Made by a program: the position numbers and the translations under genes. DNA of 64,000 bases from positions 1,736,001-1,800,000 of the forward strand of contig NZ_CP019402.1 in assembly GCF_002024505.1 (NCBI RefSeq), read 5' to 3'. Shown here piece after piece: positions 48,348 to 58,261 of this stretch. This DNA comes from Plantibacter flavus. GTDB taxonomy: Bacteria; Actinomycetota; Actinomycetes; Actinomycetales; Microbacteriaceae. Each line of letters begins with the position of its first letter. Positions within the stretch are counted from its first letter, which is position 1. The notes beneath the pieces were generated by a model, which was not told where the DNA came from, ran no database searches, and saw only the letters and a program-made list of their open reading frames with translations.

Positions 48348-48968
48348 ATGAGCACAGCTGGGGACCGTCTGGTCTGGATCGACTGCGAGATGACCGGACT
48401 CGAGCTGGAGGTCGACGAACTCGTCGAGATCGCCGTCGTGATCACCGACTTCGAACTGAACATCCTCGACCCGGGTTACTCCGTCGTGATCAAGCCCGAT
48501 CAGTCGGCACTCGACAACATGGGTGAGTTCGTGACGAACATGCACCGCACCTCGGGGCTGCTCGAGGAGATCCCGAACGGCGTGAGCGTCGCGGACGCGG
48601 AGTTCCAGGTCATCGAGTACATCCAGCGCTTCGTCCCCGACGAGTCGAAGGCTCCGCTGGCAGGGAACACCATCGGGACCGACCGAGGGTTCCTCGCGCG
48701 CTACATGCCACGACTCGACGCCCACCTGCACTACCGCAACGTCGACGTCTCCTCGATCAAGGAACTCGCCCGTCGGTGGTACCCGCGTGTCTACTTCAAC
48801 GCCCCGTCGAAGCACGGCGGTCACCGCGCGCTGGCGGACATCCTCGAGTCGATCCGTGAGCTCGCCTACTACCGCGGAGCGTTGTTCGTCGACCTCCCCG
48901 GCCCGTCCTCCGACGACGCGAAGCAGGTTTCGGAAGCGGTCGTGTCACGGTACGCCCCAAACATGTAA
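48348..48968 (+). CDS. orn: Oligoribonuclease
   Basis: Orn is a DEDDh 3'-5' exonuclease that degrades the dinucleotides left by RNA and cyclic-dinucleotide turnover. The 206-residue protein has the motifs WIDCEMTGLELEVDELVEIA (ExoI), GNTIGTDRGFLARYMPRLDA (ExoII) and KHGGHRALADI (ExoIII with the general-base histidine region). It ends six bases before TAGACT of the next transcript. Confidence 0.96.
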   Translation: MSTAGDRLVWIDCEMTGLELEVDELVEIAVVITDFELNILDPGYSVVIKPDQSALDNMGEFVTNMHRTSGLLEEIPNGVSVADAEFQVIEYIQRFVPDESKAPLAGNTIGTDRGFLARYMPRLDAHLHYRNVDVSSIKELARRWYPRVYFNAPSKHGGHRALADILESIRELAYYRGALFVDLPGPSSDDAKQVSEAVVSRYAPNM

Positions 48969-48974
48969 TAGACT
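48969..48974 (+). promoter_or_regulatory. -10 element TAGACT of tRNA-His
   Basis: TAGACT follows the orn TAA directly and lies 43 bases before the mature tRNA-His 5' end, leaving a short precursor leader. Confidence 0.5.
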
Positions 48975-49017
48975 CATCCAGTCGCTTGTGACGCGGTCTC
49001 CGCGGAGCAGGTCGCAT

Positions 49018-49094
49018 GGTGGGTATAGCTCAGTTGGCAGAGCGCCTGGTTGTGGTCCAGGAGGTCGCGGGTTCAAGCCCCGTTACTCACCCCA
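49018..49094 (+). tRNA. tRNA-His (anticodon GTG)
   Basis: The cloverleaf includes acceptor GTGGGTA/TACTCAC, the histidine-specific extra G(-1) opposite C73, D arm GCTC/GAGC, anticodon loop TTGTGGT with GTG, T arm with TTCAAGC, and an encoded CCA. Confidence 0.96.
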
Positions 49095-49100
49095 TGTCGT

Positions 49101-49131
49101 ACAGAAGCCGGAGGATCCCTCCGGCTTCTGT
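49101..49131 (+). terminator. Terminator of tRNA-His
   Basis: A perfect 14-bp stem ACAGAAGCCGGAGG/CCTCCGGCTTCTGT with loop ATC begins 7 bases after the tRNA. Confidence 0.8.
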
Positions 49132-49149
49132 CGTATCCGGGGAGCGGGC

Positions 49150-49500
49150 ATGTTGGAGCTGGACACCGAGCCGTTCGAAGCCCTCGTGGTGGACGAACTC
49201 GACCGCTTACCCGACGAGATGGTCGACGGTCTCGACAACGTCGTCTTCGTCGTCGAGGATCGCCCTGAGAACGGCACGCTCGACACGCTCGGGTTGTACG
49301 ACGGCGTCGCCTTGACGGAGCGTGACCGCTACGGCTTCGGCGAGATGCCCGACCGGATCATCGTCTACCGCGAGCCGCATCTGGCGGCATGCGAGACGCT
49401 CGACGAGCTCGCCGACGAGATCCACACCACCCTGGTCCACGAGATCGCGCACTTCTACGGGATCGACGACGAGCGGCTGCACGAGCTCGGCTGGGCCTGA
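49150..49500 (+). CDS. Zincin-like metallopeptidase family protein
   Basis: This 116-residue protein carries an HExxH zinc motif in TTLVHEIAHFYGIDDERLHELGW, with downstream acidic residues as further ligands, and fits the small zincin-like family (DUF1025 type) in Actinobacteria. The N-terminal part LDTEPFEALVVDELDRLPDEM and VFVVEDRPENG match that family. The ATG at 49150 has GGAG close upstream. No signal peptide, so a cytoplasmic role is likely; the substrate is unknown. Confidence 0.85.
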   Translation: MLELDTEPFEALVVDELDRLPDEMVDGLDNVVFVVEDRPENGTLDTLGLYDGVALTERDRYGFGEMPDRIIVYREPHLAACETLDELADEIHTTLVHEIAHFYGIDDERLHELGWA

Positions 49501-49579
49501 GATCCGCCTCGCCCACCGAGTCGTGTTTCCGGTGTGTTGCAAGTGCCTCGGAGTTCCGGGTGCGCCTCCGGCGAGCGAG

Positions 49580-49585
49580 TAGCCT
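49580..49585 (+). promoter_or_regulatory. -10 element TAGCCT before nadE
   Basis: TAGCCT ends 6 bases before the nadE ATG at 49592. Confidence 0.55.
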
Positions 49586-49591
49586 GGGGAC

Positions 49592-50413
49592 ATGCGCGAG
49601 ATCCAGGCCCGCATCATTGCGGAACTCCATGTCAGCCCCACGATCGACCCGGCGGCCGAGGTCCGTTCCCGGATCGACTTCCTGAAGTCGTACCTGCGGG
49701 CGACGCACACGAAGGGGTTCGTTCTCGGCATCAGCGGGGGGCAGGATTCCTCGCTCGCCGGGCGCCTGTGCCAGCTGGCGGTGGAAGAGGTCCGAGCCGA
49801 GGGTGGGGAGGCCCGGTTCGTCGCCGTCCGTCTGCCGTACGCCGTGCAGCATGACGAGGATGACGCCCAGTTGGCGTTGTCGTTCATCCGCCCGGACGAC
49901 TCCGTCGTGTTCAACATCCAGCGCGCGGTCGACGGGTTCGAAGCCGAGTACGCGGATGCGACCGGCGAACCCCTCAGCGACTTCGTCAAGGGCAACGCGA
50001 AGGCCCGGGCACGGATGGTCGCCCAGTACGCGATCGCCGGTCAGCAGGGGCTCCTGGTTGTCGGGACGGACCACGCGGCCGAGGCGGTCACCGGCTTCTT
50101 CACGAAGTTCGGCGACGGCGGAGCCGACGTGCTCCCGCTCAGCGGCCTGACGAAGCGTCAGGGGCGAGCCCTCCTGGAGTCGCTCGACGCTCCGGAACGG
50201 CTCTACCTGAAGGCACCGACCGCCGATCTCCTCGACGGCACTCCCGGCCAGACCGATGAGGAGAATCTCGGACTCAGCTACCAGCAGATCGACGACTTCC
50301 TCGAGGGGAGCGAGATCGATCCGGTGGCCGCCGAAGCGATCGAGGCCCGGTATACGGCGACGGAGCACAAGCGCCAGGTCCCGGTCAGCAAGTTCGACAC
50401 CTGGTGGCGCTGA
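49592..50413 (+). CDS. nadE: NH3-dependent NAD synthetase
   Basis: NadE converts nicotinic acid adenine dinucleotide to NAD using ammonia and ATP. The 273-residue length and start ([19 protein letters not shown]) fit the ammonia-dependent type without a glutaminase domain. The PP-loop is [12 protein letters not shown] with S48; other blocks are [55 protein letters not shown] and the C-terminal [14 protein letters not shown]. Confidence 0.96.
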   Translation: MREIQARIIAELHVSPTIDPAAEVRSRIDFLKSYLRATHTKGFVLGISGGQDSSLAGRLCQLAVEEVRAEGGEARFVAVRLPYAVQHDEDDAQLALSFIRPDDSVVFNIQRAVDGFEAEYADATGEPLSDFVKGNAKARARMVAQYAIAGQQGLLVVGTDHAAEAVTGFFTKFGDGGADVLPLSGLTKRQGRALLESLDAPERLYLKAPTADLLDGTPGQTDEENLGLSYQQIDDFLEGSEIDPVAAEAIEARYTATEHKRQVPVSKFDTWWR

Positions 50414-50432
50414 CCACGAACCCCTGACACGA

Positions 50433-50468
50433 AGACGGCGGCCCGATCGGTTGATCGGGCCGCCGTCT
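50433..50468. terminator. Bidirectional terminator after nadE
   Basis: AGACGGCGGCCCGATC pairs perfectly with GATCGGGCCGCCGTCT (16 bp) around GGTT, between convergent nadE and the 50482 gene. Confidence 0.9.
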
Positions 50469-50481
50469 GTCGGTCTCGCGG

Positions 50482-51198
50482 TCAGCTGACGCTGGACTGC
50501 TTGCGTTCGGCTTCCAGGACCGCGACGTCGTCGATGATGCGCTGCGTCGTGCTGGTGTTGATCGTGCCGCCCGTCGAGCGGGTGATGTCACCGGGCCGTG
50601 AAGCCGGCGCGGTGGATGCGGGCTTCACCTCGGCGTACTGCTCGTGGTGCTGCTTGGCGACCCAGGACTCCTGCTCCGCGACGAGCGCCTGTTCCGATCC
50701 GCTGGACTCGGCGCGCCAGCGACGGAGGTCGCCGTCGAAGTCCTTCCGGGCCCGTGCCGGCTTCTTCGACCACTCGACGAGGCGGTCGCGGAAGTCCTCG
50801 ACCACCGGGTCCAACTCGTACCCGAACGTCGCGGAGTTGCGCTTCATCTCGTGGAGCTGGTGGTTCGCCCAGTCCGCGGCGACGGCCGCACCCTTGATCG
50901 GGCTGAGTCGCACGAGCGTGTCGGCCTGGGCGACCGCCCGGTCGCTCAGCACCTGCTCCTGCGGGGTGAGCGAGTTCCAGACGCTGGCCTCGGTGGCGGC
51001 GTCGACGAGCGCCAGGATCGCGACGTTCTTCTGCTCTCGATCGCGCTGGTCCACGATGGCCCGAAGCGCGCGACGGCTTGCGCCGGCGGCGACGAGGGAG
51101 GACACCACGACGGCCACGATGAAGAGGGCCGCAGCGAACAGCATGGGGCGGACCTCAGCTGAGGTCACCCACTCTACGAAGTCATTCCACCACTGCAT
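50482..51198 (-). CDS. Membrane-anchored protein of unknown function
   Basis: I do not recognise this 238-residue protein. It starts MQWWNDFVEWVTSAEVRP, has one membrane helix at about residues 18-40 (MLFAAALFIVAVVVSSLVAAG) and a long helical, charged region (about 45-190) with many Arg, Glu and Gln, ending in a Ser/Thr-rich tail. The start is set by TAGTCT 7 bases upstream. It could be a single-pass scaffold with a cytoplasmic domain. The stop faces nadE across a shared terminator. Confidence 0.72.
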   Translation of the reverse strand: MQWWNDFVEWVTSAEVRPMLFAAALFIVAVVVSSLVAAGASRRALRAIVDQRDREQKNVAILALVDAATEASVWNSLTPQEQVLSDRAVAQADTLVRLSPIKGAAVAADWANHQLHEMKRNSATFGYELDPVVEDFRDRLVEWSKKPARARKDFDGDLRRWRAESSGSEQALVAEQESWVAKQHHEQYAEVKPASTAPASRPGDITRSTGGTINTSTTQRIIDDVAVLEAERKQSSVS

Positions 51199-51205
51199 GG
51201 CCCGC

Positions 51206-51211
51206 AGACTA
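51206..51211 (-). promoter_or_regulatory. -10 element TAGTCT before the 50482 gene
   Basis: On the minus strand TAGTCT ends 7 bases before the ATG at 51198. Confidence 0.5.
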
Positions 51212-51277
51212 CCCCTCGTTCGGGCGTGAACACGGGCGACGCACCGGGTTCGACGGGAACGGCGGGAGGGTCGTCGC

Positions 51278-51478
51278 TCAGTTGCGGAAGGCGTCGATGG
51301 CGACCGCGAGATCGCTGAAGCTGCCCAATGGGGCGTACCCGAGGACGGCCGGTCGGAACCGGTTGGCCCGGTACTCCGGAACGCCGTCCGCTCCAACGGC
51401 CTCGATGTTGCCGAGCACGCGGCCGTCGGGGGTCGTCACGCGCCAGTAGCCGGGACGGATGCTCAGGGCGTTGGGCAT
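51278..51478 (-). CDS. Small protein of unknown function
   Basis: This 66-residue protein (MPNALSIRPGYWRVTTPDGR onward) has a near-perfect AGGAGGAG site 4 bases before the ATG, strong support for a real gene. It looks like a compact beta-rich fold with GRVLGNIEAVGADGVPEYRA and a helix LAVAIDAFRN at the end. No known motif is seen. It is divergent from the SSB gene and about 80 bases before the 51198 gene. Confidence 0.68.
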   Translation of the reverse strand: MPNALSIRPGYWRVTTPDGRVLGNIEAVGADGVPEYRANRFRPAVLGYAPLGSFSDLAVAIDAFRN

Positions 51479-51760
51479 GGGACTCCTCCTGCGCTGGTGG
51501 GGTGATGCCGGACGGGGACTGCCGGCTGGTACTCGTCAGCGTATGCGGGGCCACCGACATCGGCCCTGGTCGGAGCGGAACGAGAGTCCTCCACAGCGAG
51601 GTGCGCGGTTGTGGACATCGACGAAGGCCGCCCGGCTCGACACAGGGCCTACGGGATCGGTGAGGCTGGCAGCGCGTCCGGGGTGGCGATCGGCACGGAC
51701 CCGCCCCGGACGCTTCGGTGATCCACCGCCAGGATCGACGAACCGACAGGAGAGGAACCC
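51479..51760. other. Intergenic region between the 51278 gene and the SSB gene
   Basis: These 282 bases between divergent starts hold both ribosome sites (AGGAGGAG for the left gene, GGAGAGGAA for the right) and presumably two promoters. I see no TANNNT box at the usual short spacing, no hairpin and no convincing small gene. Confidence 0.4.
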
Positions 51761-52213
51761 ATGAACGACCAGATCACCGTCTGCGGGCACGTCGCGACAG
51801 ACCCCAAGCACCATCGCACGACATCCGGGCTGGACATCACCAGTTTCCGCCTGGCGTCGCAGCAACGTCGGTACGACCAGAAGCAGGGCTCCTGGGTGGC
51901 GCAGGAGACGAACTGGTACACGGTGAGCGCCTTCCGTGGATTGGCGACCGCCTCCGCCGCATCGATCGTCAAAGGACAACGTGTGATCGTGCTCGGTCGG
52001 CTGCGGATCCGCGACTGGGAGCAGGGTGAGCGACGAGGAACGTCGGTCGACATCGAAGCCGATCACATCGGGCCCGACATCGGCTGGAAGCCGAAGGGGG
52101 CCGTCGAGTCGCCGGTCGGAGCTGGGGCGAGTCCGGCGTCCGCCGCATCCGAGTCGACCGGATCCGGAACCGGGGAGTGGGCGTCGGCGTCGCCGCAGGA
52201 CACGCCGTTCTGA
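51761..52213 (+). CDS. Single-stranded DNA-binding protein (paralogue type)
   Basis: This 150-residue protein has an OB-fold of the SSB family: ITVCGHVATDPKHHRTTSGLDITSFRLASQ, then WYTVSAFRGLATASAASIVKGQRVIVLGRLRIRDWE and SVDIEADHIGPDIGW. The linker is Ala/Ser/Gly-rich. The C-terminal tip SPQDTPF keeps the final Pro-Phe but lacks the run of acidic residues of the main SSB (DDDIPF type), so partner binding may be weaker. Sequence and isolated position (not beside rpsF/rpsR) suggest a secondary SSB. GGAGAGGAA precedes the ATG. Confidence 0.88.
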   Translation: MNDQITVCGHVATDPKHHRTTSGLDITSFRLASQQRRYDQKQGSWVAQETNWYTVSAFRGLATASAASIVKGQRVIVLGRLRIRDWEQGERRGTSVDIEADHIGPDIGWKPKGAVESPVGAGASPASAASESTGSGTGEWASASPQDTPF

Positions 52214-52222
52214 CGCGCCACG

Positions 52223-52228
52223 TAGACT
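52223..52228 (+). promoter_or_regulatory. -10 element TAGACT before the lipoprotein gene
   Basis: TAGACT ends 7 bases before the GTG at 52236, ten bases after the SSB stop. Confidence 0.6.
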
Positions 52229-52235
52229 GCTCGAC

Positions 52236-52760
52236 GTGCAGAAGAGCCTCCGCGACCGCCCCGCCTCAGCCGTCACCTCGATCCGTCGCCGCTCGTCGAT
52301 CGCCGGCGTCCGGGCCGGCGTGGTGCTCGGCCTGCTCGGCATCGTCGTGACGGGTTGCACCCAGCCCGCTCCCGAGCCGACGGCCACGCCGAGCCAGACG
52401 CCGACCGCCACTGAGACGGCTCCGGCGGCACCGGTGCTGCTCCCCGAGGGCACCGCCACCGACAACCTGCCGTTCTTCGACGCGGTCAACGCCGCCACGC
52501 TCGCCGCAAACCCCGCCGCTGGCGGCCAGGCGATCATCGACGGTCTCGTCGCCGCCGGCTTCCCGAAGGCGGAGATGGAGGTCTCCTCGGACACGACGAG
52601 CATCGGCGAGCCGGCCGACTCGATCCAGTTCGCCATCCGGTGGCAAGGACAGTGCATCCTCGGGCAGAACGGGCCGGCGACGGGATACCACTCGTCGGTG
52701 GTGTCGCAGCTCGACACCGGGCGATGCCTCGTCGGGGTCACCCGCGCGATCGACTGGTAG
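52236..52760 (+). CDS. Putative lipoprotein of unknown function
   Basis: This 174-residue protein has a basic N-terminus, a hydrophobic signal (VRAGVVLGLLGIVVTGC) with lipobox VVTGC, a Pro/Thr-rich spacer, and a C-terminal domain (about 65-174) with LPFFDAVNAATLAANPAAGGQ and two cysteines (GQCILGQ, GRCLVG) that could form a disulfide. The domain resembles an uncharacterised actinobacterial lipoprotein family. The GTG start is supported by TAGACT 7 bases upstream. It is probably anchored on the outer face of the membrane. Confidence 0.75.
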   Translation: MQKSLRDRPASAVTSIRRRSSIAGVRAGVVLGLLGIVVTGCTQPAPEPTATPSQTPTATETAPAAPVLLPEGTATDNLPFFDAVNAATLAANPAAGGQAIIDGLVAAGFPKAEMEVSSDTTSIGEPADSIQFAIRWQGQCILGQNGPATGYHSSVVSQLDTGRCLVGVTRAIDW

Positions 52761-52865
52761 AGCCGCTGACCACTCCCGGGCTGGTGCAAGCAGTGAGCAT
52801 GCCATAACCTGACATTTCAGATATCGCCACCTCCTGGGTGGCTCGATCCGGAATCGAGGGCCCGC

Positions 52866-54311
52866 ATGACCGCCAACCCATCACCTGGCGGGGAACCTGC
52901 CACCGAGGCCGTCTTCCTGGCCGACGGACGTCTCGCCGTCGCTCCGGCGGCGCTGGCGCACACGCTCAAGCCTCGTCACCTGGCGCTGCTCGCCCTCGGT
53001 GGCATGATCGGCGCCGGGCTCCTCGTGGCGTCGAGCACGGCGATCCTCGCAGCGGGGCCCGGCGTGATCCTCGCGTACGCCCTGGCCGGCGTGGTCGTGG
53101 TGCTCGTCATGCGCATGCTGGGGGAGATGGCCTCCGCGTCGCCCGAGACCGGGTCGTTCTCCGCCTACGCCTCGCGATTCATCGGACCCTGGGCCGGTCT
53201 CGCGATCGGATGGCTCTACTGGTGGTTCTGGGTCGTGGTCGTCGGCATCGAGGCGACCGCCGCAGCGCAGATCGTGAGCCAGTGGGTGCCAGGTCTCCCG
53301 CAATGGATCCCGGCGCTCGTCATCACCGTCGCGTTCCTCGCCGCCAACCTCGTCTCGGTGAAGTCCTTCGGTGAGTTCGAGTTCTGGTTCTCGTCGATCA
53401 AGATCGCGGCCGTGATCCTGTTCATCGCGCTCGGATCGCTCATCATCGTCGGCGTCGTCCCGACCGAGACGGCGACCGTCGCCAACCTCGCTCCGACCGA
53501 CGGGGGCTTCCTGCCGTTCGGCATCGGCGGCGTCCTGGCGGCCCTGCTGCCGATCATCTTCTCGATGTTCGGTGCCGAGGTCGCCACGATCGCGGCAGGA
53601 GAATCGGTGGACCCGAAGGGTGCCGTCCGGCGAGCGGTGAACTCGGTCGTCTGGCGGATCCTGCTGTTCTACATCGGCTCGATCCTGGTCGTCCTCATCG
53701 TGGTGCCGTGGACGGAGATCACGCCGGGGATCAGCCCCTTCGTCACCATGCTGCACGCCGCCGGGATCCCCGGTGCCGGGGTGGCGATGGACATCATCGT
53801 CTTCACAGCCCTGTTGTCGACGCTCAACGCGTCGCTGTACACGGCGTCGCGCATGCTGTTCTCGCTCGGGGGCCGCGGGGAGGCTCCGCGAGCGGTCCGC
53901 GCGACGACGCGACGCGGCACGCCGGCGGTCGCGATCCTGTGCTCGGCCGTCGTCGGGCTCGTGTGCGTCCTGTTGAACTACCTCGCACCGGACGAGGTCT
54001 TCACGTTCCTCGTCAACTCCACCGGCGCGATCGCGATCTTCGTGTGGATCGTGATCGCCGTCGCCCAACTGCGCAGCCGACGGTTCGACCAGATCTCGGC
54101 GTCGGAGAGCTGCGACCGCGTCGGCGGGATCCGCATGTGGGGACACCCGTGGCTCACGGTCATCGTCGTCGTCGCGCTCGTCGCGCTGCTGGCGTCCATG
54201 TTCTTCGGCGGACCCGCCCGGCTCCTCGAGGTGACGACGAGTTGCGCGATCGCGGCGGCGGCCGTCGTCGCGGGCGTCGTCGTGCAGCGCAGACGGCGGG
54301 TCCGGCCGTAG
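52866..54311 (+). CDS. Amino-acid permease (APC superfamily)
   Basis: This 481-residue transporter has about 12 membrane helices and the APC pattern: LKPRHLALLALGGMIGAGLLVAS in helix 1 with the unwound GxG region, SPETGSFSAYASRFIGPWAGLAIGWLYWWFW, and the helix 6-8 segment ENT-like GAEVATIAAGESVDPKGAVRRAV. It most resembles GABA/aromatic amino-acid permeases (AAT family). GAGGG precedes the ATG. Its TAG stop is the first half of the TAGACT box of ettA. Confidence 0.9.
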   Translation: MTANPSPGGEPATEAVFLADGRLAVAPAALAHTLKPRHLALLALGGMIGAGLLVASSTAILAAGPGVILAYALAGVVVVLVMRMLGEMASASPETGSFSAYASRFIGPWAGLAIGWLYWWFWVVVVGIEATAAAQIVSQWVPGLPQWIPALVITVAFLAANLVSVKSFGEFEFWFSSIKIAAVILFIALGSLIIVGVVPTETATVANLAPTDGGFLPFGIGGVLAALLPIIFSMFGAEVATIAAGESVDPKGAVRRAVNSVVWRILLFYIGSILVVLIVVPWTEITPGISPFVTMLHAAGIPGAGVAMDIIVFTALLSTLNASLYTASRMLFSLGGRGEAPRAVRATTRRGTPAVAILCSAVVGLVCVLLNYLAPDEVFTFLVNSTGAIAIFVWIVIAVAQLRSRRFDQISASESCDRVGGIRMWGHPWLTVIVVVALVALLASMFFGGPARLLEVTTSCAIAAAAVVAGVVVQRRRRVRP

Positions 54312-54314
54312 ACT
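54309..54314 (+). promoter_or_regulatory. -10 element TAGACT before ettA
   Basis: TAGACT begins with the permease stop codon and ends 10 bases before the ettA ATG. Confidence 0.55.
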
Positions 54315-54324
54315 GGACGGCGAC

Positions 54325-56007
<1,683 letters not shown>

Positions 56008-56018
56008 GACTCGTGCGA

Positions 56019-56048
56019 ACGGCCCATCGGCTTCTGCCGGTGGGCCGT
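56019..56048 (+). terminator. Terminator after ettA
   Basis: ACGGCCCATCGGC pairs with GCCGGTGGGCCGT (13 bp with one G-T pair) around TTCT, 11 bases after the stop. Confidence 0.8.
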
Positions 56049-56094
56049 CGTCCGTTCACGACCCGTACGTCCCCGACCCACGGAGGGCCCAGCA

Positions 56095-56568
56095 ATGACC
56101 AGACTCCACGTGCCGATCCCACTGCGGTGGGGCGACCTCGACGCCTTCAACCACGTCAACAACGCCTCGATGCTCAAACTGCTGGAGGAGGCGCGTGTCC
56201 GCGTCTTCTGGATCCCGACGCTGGCGTCGGAGGACGTGCCGCCGACCGCGGTCATCGACGCGAGCGTCGAGGCCGAGACGCTGACGCTCGTGGCGCACCA
56301 GGAGATCGAGTACCTGGCCCCGATCCCGTACCAGCGCGATCCGCTCGACGTCCAGCTCTGGATGGGCAAGATCGGCGGGGCCAGCCTGCAGGTCGCGTAC
56401 GAGGTGTACTCGCCGCTGGGCGGGGCATCGCAGACGCTGTACGCCCGAGCCTCGACGACGGTCGTCATGGTGGACGCCAAGACCCTCAAGCCGCGCCGGA
56501 TCTCGGACGTCGAACGTGCCGCATGGGAGCCGTTCCTCGAGGATCCGATCGAGTTCTCGCGACGCTGA
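56095..56568 (+). CDS. Acyl-CoA thioesterase, hotdog fold (4HBT family)
   Basis: This 157-residue single-hotdog protein shows the 4HBT start PIPLRWGDLDAFNHVNNASMLKLLEEAR, with the catalytic Asp and the HVNN motif, then EIEYLAPIPYQRDPLDVQLWMGKIGGASLQV. It hydrolyses acyl-CoA thioesters of unknown chain type. CGGAGGG precedes the ATG. It converges with the TesB-type thioesterase gene, putting two unrelated-fold-length thioesterases side by side. Confidence 0.88.
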   Translation: MTRLHVPIPLRWGDLDAFNHVNNASMLKLLEEARVRVFWIPTLASEDVPPTAVIDASVEAETLTLVAHQEIEYLAPIPYQRDPLDVQLWMGKIGGASLQVAYEVYSPLGGASQTLYARASTTVVMVDAKTLKPRRISDVERAAWEPFLEDPIEFSRR

Positions 56569-56578
56569 GCGACCCCGG

Positions 56579-57451
56579 TCACCGAGGCTTCGGGAATCGC
56601 ACCATGCCCTCCTGGGCGACGCTCGCGACGAGGCGACCCGCCCGATCGTAGATGCGCCCGAGGGACAGACCTCGCCCGCCGGTGGCGCTCGGGGAATCCT
56701 GCAGGTAGAGCAGCCATTCGTCCACGCGCGCGGGACGGTGCCACCACATGGCGTGGTCGAGACTGGCGATCTTGATGCCGGGCGTGGCCCACGGAACGCC
56801 GTGACGACGGAGCACCGGCTCCAGGATCGTGTAGTCACTCGCGTAGGCGAGCGCGGCACGGTGCAGCGCCGGGTCGTCGGGCAGGTCTTCGATCGTCTTG
56901 AACCACACCGCTTGCCGGGTGGTCCGCTCGCCCTCCACCCGGAGGTAGACGGGGGAGCCGACGTGTCGGAGGTCGAAGGGGCGTCCCGTCGCCCACGCCT
57001 CGGCCGCCGGGTGGTCGATCCCGCTGAGGAGCTCGGCGGCTGACGGGAGCGTCTCCGGGTCCGGGATCCCGTCGGGCAGCTCGATCTGATGCTCCGGACC
57101 CTCGTCCTGGGTCTGGAAGGACGCGATCATCGAGAGGATCGGCACCCCGTTCTGGTAGGCCTGGGTGCGCCTGGTGGCGAACGAGCGTCCATCGTGGATG
57201 CGGTCGACCGCGAAGGTGATCGGCAGGTCGACGTCGCCCGGTCGGAGGAAGTACCCGTGCATCGAGTGGATGATGCGCTCGGCGTCGACGGTCCGGGTCG
57301 CGGCGACGACGGACTGGGCGAGCACCTGACCACCGAAGACCCGCCCCTGTGGCATCCATTGCGACGGACCGGTGAAGATGTCCTCGTCGGTCCGGACACC
57401 GGGAGCACTGAGGTCCAGCGCGGTCAGCAGGGAGTGGATCGGTTCCTTCAC
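56579..57451 (-). CDS. tesB: Acyl-CoA thioesterase II
   Basis: TesB is a double-hotdog thioesterase acting on medium- and long-chain acyl-CoA. The 290-residue protein has the N-terminal hotdog (GRVFGGQVLAQSVVAATRTV, HSMHGYFLRPGDVDLPITF) and the C-terminal hotdog with LASLDHAMWWHRPARVDEWLLYLQDSPSATGGRGLSLGRIYD, including the catalytic Asp/Gln/Thr region. GAAAGG lies 8 bases before the GTG. The gene is convergent with the 4HBT gene, 10 bases apart. Confidence 0.94.
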   Translation of the reverse strand: MKEPIHSLLTALDLSAPGVRTDEDIFTGPSQWMPQGRVFGGQVLAQSVVAATRTVDAERIIHSMHGYFLRPGDVDLPITFAVDRIHDGRSFATRRTQAYQNGVPILSMIASFQTQDEGPEHQIELPDGIPDPETLPSAAELLSGIDHPAAEAWATGRPFDLRHVGSPVYLRVEGERTTRQAVWFKTIEDLPDDPALHRAALAYASDYTILEPVLRRHGVPWATPGIKIASLDHAMWWHRPARVDEWLLYLQDSPSATGGRGLSLGRIYDRAGRLVASVAQEGMVRFPKPR

Positions 57452-57563
57452 GCGAACACGCCTTTCATCCGGGGGTCGAGGCTCGGTCGTCGATGCCCGA
57501 CCCGACCCGCCGAGTCTATCCAGGCCCCGGCGGCGCGGTGCCGGAGCGCACGCGGCGGTGGCG

Positions 57564-57569
57564 TAGATT
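57564..57569 (+). promoter_or_regulatory. -10 element TAGATT before the 57578 gene
   Basis: TAGATT ends 8 bases before the ATG at 57578; AGAGGA fills the gap, so either a leaderless or a very short leader is possible. Confidence 0.45.
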
Positions 57570-57577
57570 GAGAGGAG

Positions 57578-58258
57578 ATGTCCACCACCTTGCAGCTCCT
57601 CGACGCCACCTCGCTCGCCGACCTCCGCACCTTCCTCGCACGCGCCGCCCGGATCGACGACTCCGGCGTGCGACTCCTGGCCGCCGGGGACGTCTTGGCG
57701 GTCTCCGCTCCGGTGCTACACCCGCAGGGTCTGCTCGACCGGAGTCCGACGATCATCGGGATGCGTACCTTCGCACTCGCCGAACCCGCCACGGCCGACG
57801 TGCTCGCGACCCCGCGTGAACTCATCGACCGCATCGTCCGCACGCTCGGCGGCGTCGCTCCCGAGGACCTGGTCGCGGATGCTCGCGAGACCGTGCCGCT
57901 CGAGCTGCCGCCGTCCACGAGGACGGCTCCGTGGGTCGGACAGGCGCCGCCGCGTTGCGGCTGGGAACGCGCGGGCGACGTGGACACCATCGAGCTCGAA
58001 CTCGTCGCAAGGACCGGGGCCTCGGAGATCGCCGAGACGCTCCCCACAGCGGTGGGCGATCAGATCGTCCAGAAGGTGCGGTCGCAGGTCTGGTCCCGGC
58101 CCCTCGGCGACGGCCACGGACTCCCGACCGGTGCCGCGTTCGCCGCGGTGGGCCTCGGCTTCATCGCCGAGCCGGAGCGTGCGGCCGTCTTCCGCTCAGG
58201 CGGATGGGTCCGCTTGAGCACCCGACGCGGGCATGTGCTCGCAGGTGCCGTGTCCTGA
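57578..58258 (+). CDS. Conserved hypothetical protein
   Basis: I cannot name this 226-residue soluble protein. It begins MSTTLQLLDATSLADLRTFL and has GVRLLAAGDVLAVSAPVLHPQG, a central Pro-rich linker, and a C-terminal region around GLPTGAAFAAVGLGFIAEPERAAVFRSGGWVRLSTRRGHVL. The pattern fits a conserved actinobacterial family of unknown role. No membrane segment or catalytic motif is seen. Its stop is three bases from that of the flavin dehydrogenase on the other strand. Confidence 0.75.
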   Translation: MSTTLQLLDATSLADLRTFLARAARIDDSGVRLLAAGDVLAVSAPVLHPQGLLDRSPTIIGMRTFALAEPATADVLATPRELIDRIVRTLGGVAPEDLVADARETVPLELPPSTRTAPWVGQAPPRCGWERAGDVDTIELELVARTGASEIAETLPTAVGDQIVQKVRSQVWSRPLGDGHGLPTGAAFAAVGLGFIAEPERAAVFRSGGWVRLSTRRGHVLAGAVS

Positions 58259-58261
58259 TCC

